Assembly: GCA_036399175.1 (NCBI GenBank)
Contig: DASWNP010000025.1
Coordinates: 1-64,000 of the forward strand
DNA length: 64,000 nucleotides
Reading direction: 5' to 3'
Origin: DASWNP01 sp036399175
GTDB lineage: Bacteria > Acidobacteriota > Blastocatellia > Pyrinomonadales > Pyrinomonadaceae
This document shows, piece after piece, positions 15,978 to 24,452 of this stretch. Position 1 is the stretch's first letter; each line of letters opens with the position of its first letter. A model generated the notes under the pieces. The model saw only the letters and a list, made by a program, of their open reading frames with translations, made no database searches and had not been told where the DNA came from. The position numbers were made by a program, and so were the translations under genes.

Positions 15978-16775
15978 TCACAAACCTTTCATCCTGCCGA
16001 CGACGCCGAGCGCCTCGCTCTTCGCGCCGACGGCCTTGAGCACACAGCCGAAGCGCCGCTCGCGCCCGTAGAATTCCTGCACCGCCGCCTCCAAATCCGT
16101 CGCTTTGAAATCAGGCCACATCCGACGCGTGAAATAGAGTTCGGCGTAGGCGCTCTCCCAGAGAAGAAAATCGCTGAGGCGCTGCTCGCCGCCCGTGCGT
16201 ATGAGCAAATCAACGTCGGGCGCGGGAGACGCGCGCAGGCTGTCTTCGTTCTCTCGACCGGCACTCCCTAACAGCCGCGCAAACGTCTCCCGCGAGATTG
16301 TCCCCTTCAGGCGCAGCAGAGCCTCCGCCGCGCTCAGAATCGCATCGCGCGCCGAGTAATCGACGGCGAGCCGCAGGTGCAAAGTCTGGCCGCCAGCCGT
16401 CAGCCGCTCGGTCTCTTCGATACGCGCGCGAAGAGGCGGCGAAAGCCTGTCGCGCCGCCCCACGACCTCGACGCGAATTCCCTGCTTCAAGCACTCTTCC
16501 GTTTCGCTTCGCAGGTAATGATGCATGAGCCGCATCAGCGACCAGACTTCGCGGCGCGGGCGACGCCAGTTGTCCGAAGAGAAGGCGAAGAGCGTCAGCG
16601 TCCTGACGCCGCAGCCCGGCGCTGCTTCCACGATGCGCCTGACGGCTTCGACTCCGGCACGGTGTCCGGCCGTGCGCGGCAGACCGCGCGCCTCAGCCCA
16701 GCGCCCGTTTCCGTCCATGATGACGGCGACGTGCAATTTCGACGTTTCCGAGTTTTGTAAAGCCCTTTGCAACAT
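15978..16775 (-). CDS. uppS: Undecaprenyl (isoprenyl) diphosphate synthase
   Basis: A cis-prenyltransferase that extends farnesyl diphosphate with isopentenyl diphosphate to make the C55 lipid carrier for peptidoglycan and other envelope polymers. Family motifs are clear: HVAVIMDGNGRWA with the catalytic Asp near residue 20, GHRAG, TLFAFSSDNWRRP, and near the C-terminus DLLIRTGGEQRLSDFLLWESAYAE. The length of about 265 residues is normal. Start chosen at ATG 16775 (MLQRALQ); a TTG five codons earlier is possible. It lies 39 bp downstream of the winged-helix regulator on the same strand, an unusual neighbour for this essential gene, which more often sits with cdsA and dxr. Confidence 0.95.
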   Translation of the reverse strand: MLQRALQNSETSKLHVAVIMDGNGRWAEARGLPRTAGHRAGVEAVRRIVEAAPGCGVRTLTLFAFSSDNWRRPRREVWSLMRLMHHYLRSETEECLKQGIRVEVVGRRDRLSPPLRARIEETERLTAGGQTLHLRLAVDYSARDAILSAAEALLRLKGTISRETFARLLGSAGRENEDSLRASPAPDVDLLIRTGGEQRLSDFLLWESAYAELYFTRRMWPDFKATDLEAAVQEFYGRERRFGCVLKAVGAKSEALGVVGRMKGL

Positions 16776-16814
16776 AAAGGGAACGTCCAAAAAAAATTTA
16801 AGCGCCGAGCCCGT

Positions 16815-17240
16815 CTAACGTGAGCGGGTGGCGCGTATCAGCGTCTCCATGTGATTGAGGTAACGTTCGAGGGCGCGGCGTCCGGCGGCGGTCAAACGAT
16901 ACTCGGTTCTGGGCGTCCGCCCGTCGAAAAACTTGTTACAGGTGACGTACTCGGCCTCTTCGAGCTTGCGCGCGTGGACGCTCAGGTTTCCATCGGTCGT
17001 ATTGAGCAGGACTTTGAGGTCGTTGAAGGTGAGCGATTCGTTGACGGCGAGGGCGCTGACAATGGCGAGGCGGATGCGTTCGTGTATGAGTCGGTCGAGG
17101 TCTGCGGCGCTTTCGGCTGCGCCGCGCATCTGAGCCTGGTCGCTCTGGGTTGTGCCCCTGCGCACGTCGCGCAGAGTTCCGCGCCGTTCGTCGTGCGCTT
17201 TGCGTGTGTTCTCTTTCTTGAGCGCGCTCTGTTTAGCCAC
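16815..17240 (-). CDS. Winged-helix transcriptional regulator (HTH_34-like)
   Basis: A 141-residue DNA-binding protein. A polar, lysine/arginine-rich N-terminus is followed by a winged helix: the region ERIRLAIVSALAVNESLTFNDL leads into LLNTTDGNLSVHARKLEEAEYV (recognition part) and the wing FDGRTPRTEYRLTAAGRRALERYL. This matches the HTH_34/MarR-like family of small repressors that usually sit beside a membrane-protein gene. The start is GTG 17240, preceded by GAGGAG, so the gene overlaps the end of the upstream membrane-protein gene by eight bases (GTGGCTAA), which indicates translational coupling. It probably controls its own operon through the palindrome at 17889-17901. Confidence 0.8.
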   Translation of the reverse strand: MAKQSALKKENTRKAHDERRGTLRDVRRGTTQSDQAQMRGAAESAADLDRLIHERIRLAIVSALAVNESLTFNDLKVLLNTTDGNLSVHARKLEEAEYVTCNKFFDGRTPRTEYRLTAAGRRALERYLNHMETLIRATRSR

Positions 17241-17853
17241 CGTAACTCCTCGCAATCAGCAGTCCGAAGACGATGTGGAGGCCGCCGAAGCCTGCGGCCA
17301 TCAGCGCGTCGCCCCATGTCGCCGGACTGAAAAGAGCGATCGCTCCCAGAATCATAAAGCACAGCCCCATCACCGGAACCAGCCTGACCGAGAACGCGCC
17401 GCCCGTCACCACTCCCGCGCCGTAAAGCAGAAGCCAGACGCCCGGAAGGATTCCGGCTAGCCCCGCTTTGTACAGCACAATTGTTAGAAGCGCCCCGACA
17501 AACATCGGGGGCGAGAAGTTAATCGCTAACTTCCGCCCCGGTTTTGAGAGAAGCGGCGTCTGCACGGCGCGCGCCTTCCTGTACATCGCCCAGCCCGCGA
17601 TGCCGCAAGAGAGTATCGCTTCGCAGAGCCAGACCCTTATCCAAGAGCCCGGCCTCACCTGCTGCGACGCCGCCCACGAGGCCGCGAGCGCCGTCAGACC
17701 GATACAGAACTGCCCCCATCCCGGCACAGCCGTAAACGACGAGGCGCGCTCCATCGTCTCGCGGATGAAGCGCAGATTATCCATCGCGCGGTCGTGGAGC
17801 GCGGGCGGCTCTTCCTGAATTGGTCTTGCATCAAGCTGGCGGACGACAGCCAT
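17233..17853 (-). CDS. Membrane protein coupled to a winged-helix regulator
   Basis: A 206-residue protein. After a soluble N-terminal part containing DRAMDNLRFIRETMERASSFT (about residues 22-42), there are roughly six hydrophobic segments in close hairpins, ending LIARSYGG. I have seen this arrangement (DxAxxNLxxIRxxME followed by membrane segments) beside HTH_34 regulators in other Acidobacteria-like genomes; the function is unknown. ATG 17853 lies about seven bases after a good -10 element, so the transcript may be leaderless or nearly so. It is the first gene of the leftward cluster and its stop overlaps the regulator start. Confidence 0.7.
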   Translation of the reverse strand: MAVVRQLDARPIQEEPPALHDRAMDNLRFIRETMERASSFTAVPGWGQFCIGLTALAASWAASQQVRPGSWIRVWLCEAILSCGIAGWAMYRKARAVQTPLLSKPGRKLAINFSPPMFVGALLTIVLYKAGLAGILPGVWLLLYGAGVVTGGAFSVRLVPVMGLCFMILGAIALFSPATWGDALMAAGFGGLHIVFGLLIARSYGG

Positions 17854-17860
17854 GTCACGG

Positions 17861-17901
17861 ACGATACAACCCGCATCGACTTTTGTCAAGTACTTTGTAC
17901 T
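17861..17901 (-). promoter_or_regulatory. Promoter with adjoining palindromic operator candidate
   Basis: On the minus strand TTGACA (17889-17884) and TATCGT (17866-17861) are separated by 17 bases. Directly upstream lies the palindrome AGTAC-AAA-GTACT (17889-17901), which touches the -35 box. The downstream operon encodes a winged-helix regulator, so autoregulation is a natural inference. Confidence 0.6.
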
Positions 17902-18157
17902 GCAAAGACACGAAGAGCTTTTCCATCAACAGACGCAGAGCTTTTCCGTCGCCTTTAATCGTCGAAGCGAAGCGCCTCTCCGACGCACGACGGAGAAGAC
18001 GGCTCGCTTCCTTAGAAGCCGTTCGATTTGCTAACATGACGCTTGAACAGCTTCTTCCACAGGCAATCGTTTAGATGCTTTGCTTCAGAAAGAGTCGGCC
18101 CGACCGAAGAGAGCAGTGTGCCTGGAGGAGGCTTGAGCTGGAATTATCGAAGGGGAG
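17902..18157. other. Divergent intergenic region
   Basis: This region separates the leftward regulator cluster from the rightward M16 protease gene. It contains two copies of AGAGCTTTTCC (17914-17924 and 17937-17947) and no gene that I can support. Confidence 0.4.
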
Positions 18158-21094
18158 ATGGAAGACGTGGAGAATGAGCAGTTGCCGGGCGGCGTCAGGT
18201 TCGTCGCCGAGGCGGACGGGATACGCGAGTATCGTCTGGCAAACGAGTTGAAGTTGCTTCTGGTTGAAAATCCGGTCGCCCCGGTCGTGACCTTCTGCGT
18301 GCTCTACAAGGTCGGCTCGCGCAACGAGGCCGTCGGCTACACCGGCTCGACGCACCTGCTCGAACACATGATGTTCAAGGGCACGCCCTCCTTCAACAAG
18401 GAGCGGAACACGCAGATAGCCGCGACGCTTCAGAAAATCGGCGCAGACTTCAACGCCACGACATGGTACGACCGCACGAACTACTACGAGACCGTGCCCT
18501 CGGACAAGCTTGAGCTTGCCGTCCGAATGGAAGCCGACCGCATGCGCAACTCTTTCATCGCCGACGCCGACCGCCAGTCGGAGATGACGGTCGTCCGAAA
18601 CGAGCTTGAGCGAGGGCAGAACGAGCCGCAGATGGTCTTAGACGAGTGGGTCTATGCGACGGCCTTTCGTGAGCACCCTTACCATCATCCCACCATCGGC
18701 TGGCGCTCGGACGTGGAGCATGTGCCGACGGCGCGACTCAAGGCTTTCTACGACACCTTCTATCATCCGAACAACGCGAGCGCCATCGTCGTCGGCGACT
18801 TCGACCACGCCGAAGCAATCGAGCTGGTCAACAGGTATTTCGGCCACTACGCGGCGACGACCGAGCCGATACCCGAAGTCTACACGGACGAGCCCGAGCA
18901 GCAGGGCGAGCGCCGGATAGTCGTCAGGCGCGCGGGCGAAGTGCCGCTCGTGCAAATCGCTTTTCACATCCCGGCGGTGCTCGGGCAGATGAACGTCCTT
19001 TCAAACGCGGAGCTGGCCGCGCGTGCCGCCGCGCCGCCCGAGCAGAACGACATCTATCCGCTCGTCGTCCTCTCGGCGGCGCTGTCGAGCGGCGTCACCA
19101 GTCGCCTCTATCAATCGCTCGTCGAGACGCAGCTTGCCGTCGGCGTTCACACCAGCGCAGACCAGTTCCGCGACCCCGGCCTCTTCAACGTCTACGTCAC
19201 GGTGCATCCGGGCGTCGAGCCGAGGCAGGTTGAAGAGGTCGTGCTCGAAGAGCTGCGGCGCATCGGCGAAGAGGGTTTGAGCGAAGAGGAATTGGACAAG
19301 GCGAAACAGCAGATTCTGGCTCAGGTGGCCTACAACCGCGACGGCACGTTCAACGTCGCCTCGCAGATGTCAGAGGCCGAAGCAGTCGCCGACTGGCGTT
19401 TCTATAAAGACTACGCCGCGAACATCTCGCGCGTCGCGGCGGCAGACATACGCCGCGTCGCCGCCGAGTATTTCACGGAGGATAACCGCACGGTCGGCCA
19501 TTTCATCCCGAAGCAGTCGGACGGCGCGGGCGCAGGCGGCGACGAGGAACAGGACGAAGAAGCTGGAGCAGGTGACATCGAGGATGGAAGCGGCGCGGGC
19601 GTGAGCGAGCTTGCAGAGCGTGCGCCTAAACTGAAGAGCGCCGCCGCGCCGCACGGCTGGAAGTATTATCAGGAGCCGGAAGAGGACGGCGCTTCGGGCG
19701 GGAATGAGGAAGCAGTTGAGCAATCGGCCGGTCTCGCGCGCGGCGACAAATCCTCCGAGGCTGTGGAGGCGAACACCTCCGCGAGCGTCCGGCGTTCCAA
19801 CTTCGCCGCGCGCGTCGAGCGCACCGAGTTGGAGAACGGCGCGACGCTCCTTGTGCTTGAGAATCATGCTACTCCGACCGTCTCGGTTCGGGGGAGTCTG
19901 CGCGCCGGTTCGTATTTCGAGCCGGGAGAGAAACCCGGCCTCGCGCGCATTACCGCCGAGATGCTGGAGCGCGGCACGCTCAGTCGAAGCAAGCTGGAGC
20001 TGGCCTCCGCGCTCGAACGCGTCGGCGCTGAGATGAGCTTCGACGCAGACCCCTTCGCCGTCAATATCTCGGCTCGCTCGCTCTCGAAAGACCTGCCGCT
20101 CCTAATCTCCCTGCTCGCAGAAGAATTGCGCGAGCCATCCTTCCCCGCCGAAGAGCTTGAGAAGCTGAAGCAGCAGACCATCGCCTCGATTCAGGAGCAG
20201 CAGGCGCACACCGGCTACAGGGCTTACGAGCGACTCACACAGCTTCTCTTCGAGCGCACCAACCCCTTTCATCGCCCGACGGGCGAACAACTCATCAGCA
20301 GCATCGGCTCTCTCACGGTCGAAGACGTGCGAAGCTTCTATGAGGAGCGTTACGGCGGTCGGTCGCTGATTCTCTCAATCGTCGGAGATGTCGAAGCGGC
20401 GAAGGTCGAGCGGCAGTTCCGCGAAGCGTTCGGCGGATTCGACGGGACTGGAAGCGTCGAGATACGCGTCGAAGACCCGCGGCCGCAGGGAGAGGCGCGG
20501 CGCGACTTGGTGCTTCTCAAAGAGAAGGCCAACGTCGATATTTACATCGGCTTGGCTGCGCCTCTGAGACGCGAGGCGCGAGACTACTACGCCGCCACGC
20601 TCGCCAACAGCGCGCTCGGCGAATCGACGCTCTCATCTCGTCTCGGCCTACAGGTGCGCGACGTGGAGGGCTTGACCTACGGCATCGGCTCGCGCTTCCG
20701 CTCGCCCTCGCTCGCCGCAGGCCCCTGGTACATCGCCGTCTCCGTCAACCCGCAGAACGTCGAGCGTGCCATCGACTCGGCCTTGAGCGTGCTGCGCGAC
20801 TACGTCGAAAACGGTATCCGTCCCGAAGAGCTTGCCGACGAGAAATCTTCCGCCATAGGCTCTTTCAAAGTCTCGCTCTCGACCAACGCCGGGCTCGCCG
20901 AAGCGCTCTGGAACGCGGAGTTCTACCGCCTCGGCATCGACTATCTCGACCGCTACCCGCAACTCATCGAGGCCGTCACGGTCGAAGAGGTCAACGCCGC
21001 CATTCGCAAATACTTTCGTCCAGACCACCTCACCGTCGTCATGGCCGGTGACACTCAAACTCAAAAACCGACGGGTGCGACTGCACAGAGCTGA
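18158..21094 (+). CDS. M16-family zinc peptidase with two M16 repeats
   Basis: A 978-residue metallopeptidase of the pitrilysin/insulinase clan. The first half carries the inverted zinc motif HLLEH at residues 66-70 and the distal glutamate in VVRNELERG about 75 residues later. The second half (from about residue 550) repeats the fold (LENHATPTVSVRGSLRAGS...) without an HxxEH, as expected for the non-catalytic half of a fused dimer. The two halves are joined by a long acidic Glu/Asp/Gly-rich linker (about residues 445-545). No signal peptide is visible, so it is probably cytoplasmic or its start is misjudged: ATG 18158 lies very close to AGGGGAG, while GTG 18167 would have better spacing. Confidence 0.9.
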   Translation: MEDVENEQLPGGVRFVAEADGIREYRLANELKLLLVENPVAPVVTFCVLYKVGSRNEAVGYTGSTHLLEHMMFKGTPSFNKERNTQIAATLQKIGADFNATTWYDRTNYYETVPSDKLELAVRMEADRMRNSFIADADRQSEMTVVRNELERGQNEPQMVLDEWVYATAFREHPYHHPTIGWRSDVEHVPTARLKAFYDTFYHPNNASAIVVGDFDHAEAIELVNRYFGHYAATTEPIPEVYTDEPEQQGERRIVVRRAGEVPLVQIAFHIPAVLGQMNVLSNAELAARAAAPPEQNDIYPLVVLSAALSSGVTSRLYQSLVETQLAVGVHTSADQFRDPGLFNVYVTVHPGVEPRQVEEVVLEELRRIGEEGLSEEELDKAKQQILAQVAYNRDGTFNVASQMSEAEAVADWRFYKDYAANISRVAAADIRRVAAEYFTEDNRTVGHFIPKQSDGAGAGGDEEQDEEAGAGDIEDGSGAGVSELAERAPKLKSAAAPHGWKYYQEPEEDGASGGNEEAVEQSAGLARGDKSSEAVEANTSASVRRSNFAARVERTELENGATLLVLENHATPTVSVRGSLRAGSYFEPGEKPGLARITAEMLERGTLSRSKLELASALERVGAEMSFDADPFAVNISARSLSKDLPLLISLLAEELREPSFPAEELEKLKQQTIASIQEQQAHTGYRAYERLTQLLFERTNPFHRPTGEQLISSIGSLTVEDVRSFYEERYGGRSLILSIVGDVEAAKVERQFREAFGGFDGTGSVEIRVEDPRPQGEARRDLVLLKEKANVDIYIGLAAPLRREARDYYAATLANSALGESTLSSRLGLQVRDVEGLTYGIGSRFRSPSLAAGPWYIAVSVNPQNVERAIDSALSVLRDYVENGIRPEELADEKSSAIGSFKVSLSTNAGLAEALWNAEFYRLGIDYLDRYPQLIEAVTVEEVNAAIRKYFRPDHLTVVMAGDTQTQKPTGATAQS

Positions 21095-21122
21095 GAGACG
21101 GCGCATCGCTCGTCTATATGAT

Positions 21123-21162
21123 GAGAGGCTCGCTCTCCGAAGTTTCGGAGAGCGAGCCTCTC
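21123..21162. terminator. Bidirectional terminator hairpin, 19-bp perfect stem
   Basis: Arms 21123-21141 and 21144-21162 pair perfectly with only two unpaired bases between them. It lies between two convergent genes and probably ends both transcripts, although T-runs are short. Confidence 0.75.
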
Positions 21163-21217
21163 AAGTTTAGTGCCACGCCTTTCGACGGGCTTGAGCCTGT
21201 CTCAATCCTTCCCGGCT

Positions 21218-24019
21218 CTAGTTAGGGCCGAACCTCCGCCGGTACTCGCCGGAGGTGATGAAGGCTTTGACCATCTCGGCGGCGATGTAGTTACCGCCAA
21301 ACTGGTTGAGCTTATTGAGCCAGAAATTGTAGCCGGACAGGTCAGAGTCCGGCGGGTCGTTCGGATTCCTTCGGAGGTAGCCAAAGTACTGCATGAGGAC
21401 GAAGGCCGCGTTGAACTCCTTCTGCGAGAACTCTTCGTTCTCGGCGATTTTGCGCAGGACGGTGGCGCGAGTCTCCGTGCTCGCGTTCAAACCGGCGACG
21501 AGCGAATCGCGGAAGGCCGAGGCTGCGGGGATGTTGCCGCGAATCTCGCCGCCGGGGAATTGCCTCGTGTGGAAATTGATGTAGGCGCGTCCCTCTCGGA
21601 GATTCGACAACTGCGCGGCGAGCGTCGTGTTCTGACCCTCGGGCGCGTCCCACTTGGCGCTGACCGTGCCGCCGACGCCGGACGAGAAGGGTGTGACGAC
21701 CGCATCGTTCGGGTTGTTGTCGTTGAACGGAGTGCCGATGAAGCCCCAGACTACGGGTGCGTTGGTGGTCGGTGTAAGGGTCGCGCTGGCGTGGATGTGC
21801 GCGTTGGTGAGGTTGTCGTTCGTGTCGGCGGTCTGCGAGCCGGTGAAGTCGATGTTGTTGACGGTGGCGGTCAGGGTCATGGCTGTCTGCGCGTCGTTGA
21901 AGCGCAGGCGAGCCGTGCCGAACGAGGTTGGCCTGGGAGCGCCCGTCGTGGTGGTGAGCGGTGTGGCGGGCGGGTTCTCCTGCCCGTTCGTCATCTGGAC
22001 GACGAAGAGCCTGACCTGTGCCGGAGTGATTCCGGCGTTCGTCAAAAGCTTATCGACGTATTGCTCGTTGGTCTGCGTGGACGGGTACTCGCCGACGAAC
22101 TCAGGCCGCGTGACCAATTCGTTGAAGTAAGCCTGCTTGTTGGCTTCGAGCTGTTCGAGCGCGCCGGGCTGGCCGATGACGACGCCGCGCGAAATCTCTT
22201 GCAGGTCGCGCATGAACTGGCCGTAGCGCGGGAGCGTGCCGAAGGCCGCCTTGTGCGCGCGATAGACGAGGAAGCCCGTCTCCTGAAACTCGATGGAGAG
22301 GAAGAAGGCCGCCGAGACGTTGATGCGACGAACCTCGATGCAAGCCTGATTCGTGCCGCACTCGGTAATCTGGTTGACCCAGAAATTGAAGCCTGCGGGG
22401 TCGGGCTCGCGGTTGAGGAAATCGAGATATTGCTGGCGGACGAAGAACTGCGCCTGGTCAATCGGGTTAGAGGTGGAGGTGGTTGTGTCGTTGTCGGCAA
22501 TCGTCAGCGTGGCTTTGTCCTGCGCGCCGAGCCCCGCGCCCGTCGGGTTGCTCAGGATAAGCTCGACCGTTTCGCTGCCTTCGACGTAGGCGTCGTCAAC
22601 GAGCAGAATGCGGAAAGTCTTGCTGGTTTCGCCGGGCGCGAAGGTGAGCTTGCCGAGCGCGATTTCGTAGTCGGACTTCTGCGAGGCGTGCCCCGTGCCG
22701 CTCTGGTCGAAGGTCGCATAGTTGACGGTGGACGTGCCGGACACGTCGCCGCCGCGCGTGACTGTAATCTGGATGCTGCCGCCGCCCTCGCCGATGACGT
22801 AGTTGGCCGAGCCGAACTGGATGAGCGCGGCGGAAGGAGCCGCGAGCGCCTTGAGCGAGCCGAAGAGGCCATGCTGCTCGTTGCCGATACCGGCGGTGAA
22901 ATAGAGCGTGTTCGGGTCGCCGCCGTTTCCGCCGTTGCCGAAGGTGAGCGCCCAGAGGTGGTCGTTCTCCACGGGCTGGCCGCTCTCGTCCGTGAGCGTG
23001 CCGAGGTGCGCGCCGGTCGTCGAGTTGAAGGCGTTGATGTGGCCTTGCTCGTCGAAGTTGCCGACGAGGAGCGCGCCGCCGTAAGTGCCGAAAGAGGCGG
23101 GCGCAATCACCATGCCCCAGGGCGCGCTGAGTGTGCCGCCCGTGACGAGGCGCGCATCGAACGTGCCGTCGGTGTTGAAGCGGCTGACGATGCCGTTGCC
23201 CGCGCCGGGCAACGTCTGCCCGGTCGAAGGGTTGACGAGCGCGTAGGCGACGTAGAGCTTGCCGCCGAGATTCTGGATGTTGAAGGGACGATAACCGGCT
23301 GGCAGCGCCGGGTCTGTGAAGCTGCCCGCGAGCGTGGTGAGCGCGAAGTTTTTGTCGAAGACATCTATCTTGCCGTTGGCGACATCGGCGGCGTAGAGAT
23401 AGTTGTTCGAGTTGCTCGTGCCGATGGCAAGACCTGTGTAGACGTGGCCTGTGTGAGTCGCCACGATGATGGCCGTAGTCGAGCCCGCCGCCGGGACGTT
23501 CGGATTCCAGGCCGTGATGTTGCCTGAAAGAGAGGCGAAGATGAAGCGCGCCGCGCCCGACGCCGAGCCGGACGTGACGACGAAATCGCTCGTCGTATTG
23601 GCGACCGTGCCCGTCGGCAGCCCTCCCTCAATCTTGATGGACGAGAGCCCCGGATTCCTGATGAGGGGCGCGCCGCCCACGTCGCCCCTGTAGAGCGTCG
23701 AGGTGCTGGTGCCGGTGTTGGCAATCCAGAAGGGGCTCGTCGCCGTCATCGAGATGCCCCAGGGATTGACGAGCAGGGGGTCTTCGATGAGGGCGATGCC
23801 CGGCCAGTCGGAGACGAGGTTGGTTTGCCGGTAGGGCGTGGCGGCGGCAGACTGTGAAGAGACGACGCTCGCCGTGTCTTCAGAGCGGCTCGCGGCTGAA
23901 GCTCTCCTGGCGGCGACGTTCGATGGAAGGACTGATAGACCGAGCGTACACAACAGGCCGGCGAGCACAAAGCTCGTGAGCCTCCGGGCGCGACTTTTGG
24001 CGGAGCGCAGGTGAATCAT
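21218..24019 (-). CDS. Secreted TIGR03118 / Calx-beta / DUF4214 / CHRD protein
   Basis: A 933-residue exported protein. Start ATG 24019 has GAGGAG upstream and is followed by a signal peptide (residues 10-38). Residues 60-390 match the TIGR03118 family (YRQTNLVSDWPGIALIEDP, VNPWGISMTATSPFWIANTGTST), a propeller-like fold. Then come a Calx-beta domain (about 395-510), a DUF4214 module (about 520-680; FLNREPDPAGFNFWVNQITECG), a CHRD domain (about 690-830; NAHIHASATL, INFHTRQFPGGEIRGNI), and the last part of the DUF4214 module (FVLMQYFGYLRRNP ... FITSGEYRRRFG). CHRD therefore interrupts a module that is contiguous in the subtilase at 30658. The role is unknown; a surface-associated or matrix protein is likely. 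Confidence 0.88.
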   Translation of the reverse strand: MIHLRSAKSRARRLTSFVLAGLLCTLGLSVLPSNVAARRASAASRSEDTASVVSSQSAAATPYRQTNLVSDWPGIALIEDPLLVNPWGISMTATSPFWIANTGTSTSTLYRGDVGGAPLIRNPGLSSIKIEGGLPTGTVANTTSDFVVTSGSASGAARFIFASLSGNITAWNPNVPAAGSTTAIIVATHTGHVYTGLAIGTSNSNNYLYAADVANGKIDVFDKNFALTTLAGSFTDPALPAGYRPFNIQNLGGKLYVAYALVNPSTGQTLPGAGNGIVSRFNTDGTFDARLVTGGTLSAPWGMVIAPASFGTYGGALLVGNFDEQGHINAFNSTTGAHLGTLTDESGQPVENDHLWALTFGNGGNGGDPNTLYFTAGIGNEQHGLFGSLKALAAPSAALIQFGSANYVIGEGGGSIQITVTRGGDVSGTSTVNYATFDQSGTGHASQKSDYEIALGKLTFAPGETSKTFRILLVDDAYVEGSETVELILSNPTGAGLGAQDKATLTIADNDTTTSTSNPIDQAQFFVRQQYLDFLNREPDPAGFNFWVNQITECGTNQACIEVRRINVSAAFFLSIEFQETGFLVYRAHKAAFGTLPRYGQFMRDLQEISRGVVIGQPGALEQLEANKQAYFNELVTRPEFVGEYPSTQTNEQYVDKLLTNAGITPAQVRLFVVQMTNGQENPPATPLTTTTGAPRPTSFGTARLRFNDAQTAMTLTATVNNIDFTGSQTADTNDNLTNAHIHASATLTPTTNAPVVWGFIGTPFNDNNPNDAVVTPFSSGVGGTVSAKWDAPEGQNTTLAAQLSNLREGRAYINFHTRQFPGGEIRGNIPAASAFRDSLVAGLNASTETRATVLRKIAENEEFSQKEFNAAFVLMQYFGYLRRNPNDPPDSDLSGYNFWLNKLNQFGGNYIAAEMVKAFITSGEYRRRFGPN

Positions 24020-24350
24020 TGGAGTTCTCCTCTAAAAGCTTGCGTTAGACTTTTCGGGTCGTCGCCCCTGGCGGCGTTGGCTACTTCGAGGGCGGCGACG
24101 GCGAGCCGAATAGCGCGTTAGATGAATGAGCCGAAACACCTGACACGGGGCCGGGAAAGCTCTCCGTCGAGAGGTAATCGCGCACGGGCGCGATTGCAAG
24201 AGAGAGCTATGCGCAGGTGAAAGATTGCGAACTTCCGTATACCCTTCGGGACGCTTCTACTGCGGGAAGAGGGCACGAATCTATGCCCATGCGACTGGCA
24301 CTGTCAAGATTTTTCCGAGCCGGGCGCGCTCCGGCTGCCCGCCTCACGCG
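24020..24350. other. Intergenic region upstream of the TIGR03118/CHRD gene
   Basis: This stretch lies between the start of the leftward secreted-protein gene and the terminator of the isocitrate dehydrogenase gene. It should hold the promoter of the former. I see no gene and no clear promoter match. Confidence 0.4.
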
Positions 24351-24382
24351 AAAAGGTGCGACGCTTCCTGAAGCGTCGCACC
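24351..24382 (-). terminator. Rho-independent terminator of the isocitrate dehydrogenase gene
   Basis: On the minus strand a 13-bp perfect stem (24382-24370 with 24367-24355) with a two-base loop is followed by TTTT. It lies about 70 bp past the dehydrogenase stop. Confidence 0.8.
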
Positions 24383-24452
24383 CAAACTTTCACTTCGCAC
24401 GGCAGACAACTTTCACTTCCGCGCTACTGCTGTGTGCGCGCCGCTTCCGCGC

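Noticed and set aside
21170..23527. A 785-codon open frame on the plus strand opposite the TIGR03118/CHRD gene
   Set aside because: Its translation is rich in Arg, Val, Gly and Glu with no domain, and the other strand has recognisable domains over the same region. In GC-rich DNA such frames are antisense shadows.
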